A DNA stretch of 25,089 bases. It comes from Bacteroidales bacterium UBA3543 (GTDB lineage Bacteria; Bacteroidota; Bacteroidia; Bacteroidales; UBA932). A program made the position numbers and the translations under genes. The notes below the pieces were generated by a model that searched no databases, was not told the DNA's origin, and saw only the letters and a program-made list of their open reading frames with translations. Every line of letters begins with the position of its first letter. Positions within the stretch are counted from its first letter, which is position 1. The stretch is taken from assembly GCA_002376715.1 (NCBI GenBank), contig DFOK01000042.1, positions 1 through 25,089 of the forward strand, read 5' to 3'. Shown here in pieces: positions 22,401 to 25,089 of the stretch.

Positions 22401-23999
22401 GGGACACTGGACAAACCGGTTCTAAAAAGTACCAACGGGCATTTTGAAGATTTTAACTTCATACTGGACTACACAAAGGTACCATATACGGTAAATGGCC
22501 CTTTCAGCATGAGCGAAAATGGAGTAGTGTTTGAGAACGCGATTGTTACTGACAGATTTGGTCATGAAGGAACCCTTACAGGAGGATTGCAATATGACCA
22601 TTTCAAAGACATGCGTCTTAACGCCAGACTGAATGCCGAGCATCTACACGGACTCAATACCACGGCTGCAGACAACGATTCATACTACGGAAGAGCATTT
22701 GCCACCGGTACAGTCCGTTTAAGCGGACCATTCAGAAAACTCCTGCTGGATATGAATATCACCACCGAGCGGAACTCTACCATACATATCCCGCTAGGTT
22801 CCTCATCAAGCAGCCATACCTCATTGCTCACCTTTGTGGACAACACTACTGTCAAGTCCATCTCAGCCTATGACTCGCTACAGGTGATGAACACCATAGC
22901 TGAAAAGAGAGGCGGTTACGAATTTGCCGTAAGAATGCGTGTCAATGCCACTCCTGATGCCGAAGTCCATCTCGAAATCAATAAAGCCCTGGGCGATGTC
23001 CTTAAGACTCGCGGATCCGGACAGTTGGTTATTAATGCCGCCACAGATTTGTTTGACATAAAAGGGAACTACAATATCGATGAAGGCAGCTACAAGTTCG
23101 TGATGTTGGGACTCGCTTCCCGTGACTTCATTATCAATCCGGGTGGCACTATCAATTTCACCGGAGATGTAATGAAATCTGACCTCAACCTTGAAGCTAT
23201 ATACCGTACAAAAGCCTCCATAGGCACTCTGATAGCCGATACCACCTCCATCAGTACCAGGCGCACGGTGGACTGTGGCATTGGCATCACCGGAAAACTC
23301 GCAAATCCCGAACTCAATTTCTCCATTGATATTCCCGATCTGGACCCCACCATCAAAGGACGTGTGGAAAGTGCCCTTAGTACCGAAGATAAGCGTCTCA
23401 AACAGTTACTTACTCTGCTCCTCTCAGGCAGTTTCGTTCCCGACGAACAGTCAGGCATTGTCAACAACACCACCGTGCTTTACTCCAATGCCTCCGAGAT
23501 TATGGCCAACCAGCTCAATAATGTATTCCGCCAACTCAACATTCCTCTCGACCTTGGATTCAATTACCAACCCGGAGAAAAGGGACGCGACATATTTGAC
23601 GTAGCAGTCTCGACTCAGTTGTTCAACAATCGTGTCAATATAAACGGAAATATAGGAAACAGGCAGTATATGACCTCCAACCAGAGTGACTTGGTGGGTG
23701 ATGTTGATGTGGAAATCAAAATCGATCGTACCGGCAGGGTACGCCTCACTCTATTTTCTCATTCGGCAGACCAGTACAGTAATTACCTCGACCAGTTACA
23801 GCGCAACGGAATAGGTTTATCTTATCAGGAAGAATTTGATGACTTCAGAGAACTTTTCAGAAAGATCTTCTGGAGTAAAAGACGCCGCGATGAGTACGCC
23901 GCTCAGCAAGCGAGAGTGCTAGAGATACGTCAAAAAGACCCCCTGCAACGAATACAGGAACAAAAATCAAAGCAGACGCAAGAAACCACCATCAGGTGA
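19419..23999 (+). CDS. TamB-like translocation/assembly module protein (DUF490 C-terminus)
   Basis: A giant of at least 1526 residues resembling TamB/AsmA-type bridge proteins, anchored in the inner membrane and spanning the periplasm, thought to move lipids or aid outer-membrane protein assembly. The N-terminus is one membrane helix. A long beta-rich repeat body follows. The C-terminal part has TamB-domain features (GQLVINAATDLFDIKGNYNI, then NNTTVLYSNASEIMANQLNN and NVNGNIGNR-like strands, with DRTGRVRLTLFSHSADQY). The frame first offers GTG at 19419, but the same frame upstream to the TGA at 19374 encodes KLKHIKTWKK followed by IVLAVV, an ideal positively charged anchor start, without any ATG, GTG or TTG. 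The true start or a sequence error there is unresolved. The 3' end overlaps ldcA by 33 bases in antisense. Confidence 0.88.
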   Translation: MVILTALIPTTLYIAIQMPAFQTFVGNKVSSALSEKINGNISVGKISYALFNRLIVKNVLITGPAGDTLLYANKISINLQTRSFISGEMKAGKVVIDGGEFNIFKITPEESNLALLLKKNEAQHGEELSEATEEEPDKRPEAWPKSVNIDKIEIRDFTFRALDTFDITTYADPRTIDWSNIVLNEINLSARNLHIEEDVTIELDNLSFKEGNGLNIKTFSGNIRLGDVVEYNGLDTITRKEIYIDDMIYDDGYSKLLTEYYSMRFDDFSDFSDYVRKVYMGLDLKEGSFLDFQSLRSYTDALSYFTLKFYLSGETKGTVSNLITRSLKVQSKTKQTLLDFSAHLSGLPKAGETMASFDIKRCYTTTADIADIVESVTDTPIDKKAISSFAKGERIHFDGSLNGFFEDFVAFGELGSEDLGNFKVDIICRNERGAGYELIGFIKSRAFDLGRLMDNSLLGDFTCDATVSAVLGKESSIDIENISISELGFNHYNYSNILATGRLANNEFDGRVICSDPNLNFMFHGVFALAGKSSNSLYKFNLALGHADLHALNFDKREISRIKLLADADFTKTKSGDLFGDILIKNFICSLGNDNYDVGNINLRSTSYKNDYKLQLKSSFARADYAGTAPISSFVSDLLKLTAEHHLSHLFETNEKAEGLPDINENYSFNLQTFDMRPVCSFLMPGLYVEDRTNINVRMTSDDKLKININSPLLAYKHNFIRDLDLTVDNRDGMITTIVRSGMLQSGNVKGYDAIIKALVKDNAIGLNLGFNNGEEAATYADLNARVSFPEPKENGLNIIADFYPSNIVINGENWTLNPSSIGYREKDISVAGFGLSNGDQTIRFDGRLSASPEDTLLVTLNRFDASVANPLLDIPLDIKGFLTGKAEFFGLFSDNKGILLNIDGEKMSIAGDQIGDLGIHTKWNETAKSFDFLVNNTKNELTPLHLAGSYYPNKKSVDGNMSLDKFSLVCLNLVVEGLLSDIRGNISADIDISGTLDKPVLKSTNGHFEDFNFILDYTKVPYTVNGPFSMSENGVVFENAIVTDRFGHEGTLTGGLQYDHFKDMRLNARLNAEHLHGLNTTAADNDSYYGRAFATGTVRLSGPFRKLLLDMNITTERNSTIHIPLGSSSSSHTSLLTFVDNTTVKSISAYDSLQVMNTIAEKRGGYEFAVRMRVNATPDAEVHLEINKALGDVLKTRGSGQLVINAATDLFDIKGNYNIDEGSYKFVMLGLASRDFIINPGGTINFTGDVMKSDLNLEAIYRTKASIGTLIADTTSISTRRTVDCGIGITGKLANPELNFSIDIPDLDPTIKGRVESALSTEDKRLKQLLTLLLSGSFVPDEQSGIVNNTTVLYSNASEIMANQLNNVFRQLNIPLDLGFNYQPGEKGRDIFDVAVSTQLFNNRVNINGNIGNRQYMTSNQSDLVGDVDVEIKIDRTGRVRLTLFSHSADQYSNYLDQLQRNGIGLSYQEEFDDFRELFRKIFWSKRRRDEYAAQQARVLEIRQKDPLQRIQEQKSKQTQETTIR

Positions 24000-24890
24000 C
24001 ACCTTAAGTACTGCTTCTCTTCCCAACACAAGCGAATAATTGGGCTGCTCGTGACCGCACGGAAATCCGAAAAGCACCGGACAATCGAGACGATCGGTAT
24101 GTTCCTTTATGAGGGTATATACATCTTTTTCCCACTTATCGCTATCCGCCGTATCGGTAAACTGGCCGATAATCACACCTTTGAGACGATCCAGCATACC
24201 TGCACAACGCATAGTGAGCAACATTCTATCTACCGTGTGCATCTTCTCGTCAATATCCTCAATAAACAGAATGGAGTCCTCTTCGAAGAGATTCTGGATA
24301 GGAGTACCTATGGTGCTGGCAAAAAGGCATAGATTGCCTCCAACCAACCTGCCCCTGCATTTCCCTAATTTACTGAATGGATGTGGAGCTGTATCGTAGT
24401 GCATATCGGCACCGAAAAGTGCATCATGGAGTGAATCGAAGGTCTGCGGTAACGCATCTCCAAAGGTACTGGGCATTGCTCCGAGTATTGACTCAATTCC
24501 CAGTGAGCGAAGTGCGTTATGGAAGATGGTGATGTCACTGAATCCAACCAGCCATTTCGGGTGTTCCCTGAAGAGGTTGAGATCCAGGTAGCTGAGAGTG
24601 CGCATCGAGCCATAGCCGCCGCGGTAGGAGATTATCGCCTTGATCTCATCGTCTAGGAGCATTTCGCGGATATCTTCGGCACGAAGAGCGTCATCTCCTG
24701 CAAAGTCACCGGGGAGTGAGTTATATAGGTATTTTCCCTTTTTGACCTTGAGCCCCCAGGAATTAAATATGGATCTCCATTTCTCTTCGTATTCGGGTGT
24801 GAGTTGAGATTTTGATATGGCTGAAGCCATCGTTACAACTCCTATAGTATCACCCTGTTTAAGATATGAGGGTCTGATAAATTGTCGCAT
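23967..24890 (-). CDS. LD-carboxypeptidase, peptidase family S66
   Basis: A 307-residue serine peptidase of family S66, which removes the terminal D-alanine from murein tetrapeptides during cell-wall recycling. The triad seen in the family fits Ser118 (VGFSDITIFH), Glu211 (LFIEDIDEK) and His280 (CGHEQPNYSL), with spacing close to the characterised LdcA triad. ISYRGGYGSMRTLSYLD (87-103) is typical. After the nucleophile the usual HGP segment is replaced by LGAMPSTFG. There is no signal peptide, in keeping with cytosolic action. It follows the PgpH-like gene by 12 bases, and its 3' end overlaps the 3' end of the TamB-like gene by 33 bases. Confidence 0.94.
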   Translation of the reverse strand: MRQFIRPSYLKQGDTIGVVTMASAISKSQLTPEYEEKWRSIFNSWGLKVKKGKYLYNSLPGDFAGDDALRAEDIREMLLDDEIKAIISYRGGYGSMRTLSYLDLNLFREHPKWLVGFSDITIFHNALRSLGIESILGAMPSTFGDALPQTFDSLHDALFGADMHYDTAPHPFSKLGKCRGRLVGGNLCLFASTIGTPIQNLFEEDSILFIEDIDEKMHTVDRMLLTMRCAGMLDRLKGVIIGQFTDTADSDKWEKDVYTLIKEHTDRLDCPVLFGFPCGHEQPNYSLVLGREAVLKVSPDGGFLRLL

Positions 24891-24902
24891 CTGACGTACG
24901 GA

Positions 24903-25089
24903 TTACTGTTTGCTATCGCGTTTGCGCTTGGGATATGCAATACGCGCGTGATAAGTCTGTTTTATCTGCCGTTTAAAGCACTCCTTGACTATATTTATTT
25001 CTTTGAGTGAGATGTCTGCACGGACAAGCTGTTGGTCTGAAAGCCGTGAACCGAGAATCTCCTCAACCAGTTCTGAGATACTTTCATCG
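24903..25089 (-). CDS. C-terminal end of a PgpH-like 7TM-HD phosphohydrolase (partial)
   Basis: The last 61 residues of a minus-strand gene that enters from the right edge and stops with TAA at 24903-24905. The sequence ESISELVEEILGSRL, QLVRADISLKEINIVKEC and KQTYHARIAYPKRKR resembles the C-terminal tail of 7TM-HD (PgpH) proteins, several of which hydrolyse c-di-AMP. The HD domain itself is outside the window, so the call rests on the tail pattern alone. It lies 12 bases upstream of the LD-carboxypeptidase gene in the same direction and is probably in the same operon. Confidence 0.65.
   Translation of the reverse strand, partial: DESISELVEEILGSRLSDQQLVRADISLKEINIVKECFKRQIKQTYHARIAYPKRKRDSKQ

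Overview
The window is chromosomal DNA of a Bacteroidota bacterium, most likely order Bacteroidales and possibly the Dysgonomonadaceae (the family is a guess). Supporting signs are the split ATP synthase operon order (beta, epsilon, a membrane protein, a, c), a short epsilon subunit, a signal-peptide-bearing subunit a, type-B ribosomal protein L31, a TamB-like giant, and repeated Bacteroidota promoter elements (TAnnTTTG at -7, often with TTTG about 20 bases upstream). There are no rRNA, tRNA, CRISPR, insertion sequence or phage genes. Most of the window is core genome, with a small accessory patch at about 3.9-6.8 kb and a toxin-like pair at 12.7-13.4 kb.

Layout. 1-3525 (minus strand): atpD, atpC, a four-helix membrane protein, atpB and the start of atpE, which carries an in-frame TGA. 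3526-3902: a cytosine-depleted divergent spacer. 3903-6773 (plus): an ABM-like small protein, an exported protein with an HEFGH motif and a barrel-like C-terminus, a small outer-membrane barrel, and a DUF805 membrane protein ending in a strong terminator. 7031-11466 (minus): a probable operon glmM, NamZ/DUF1343, low-molecular-weight tyrosine phosphatase, GH29 fucosidase. 11602-13435 (plus): rpmE2, a TIGR02757 protein, and a zeta-like P-loop kinase overlapped by a 52-residue ORF. 13513-18283 (plus): tldD, tldE and nhaC, joined by TGATG stop/start overlaps, then slyD. 18280-19308 (minus): tsaD, divergent from a TamB-like protein (19419-23999, plus). 23967-25089 (minus): an LD-carboxypeptidase and the C-terminus of a PgpH-like protein.

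The genes serve energy coupling (ATP synthase, NhaC), envelope and amino-sugar metabolism (GlmM, NamZ, LD-carboxypeptidase, TamB) and protein or RNA maturation (TldD/E, SlyD, TsaD).

The most unusual signals are three degenerate heptanucleotide arrays (1719-1778, 6944-7034, 10035-10090) that each run into the stop codon of a minus-strand gene; the in-frame TGA in atpE; the HEFGH protein; the short ORF overlapping the zeta-like kinase; and several odd placements of terminators, promoters and starts.
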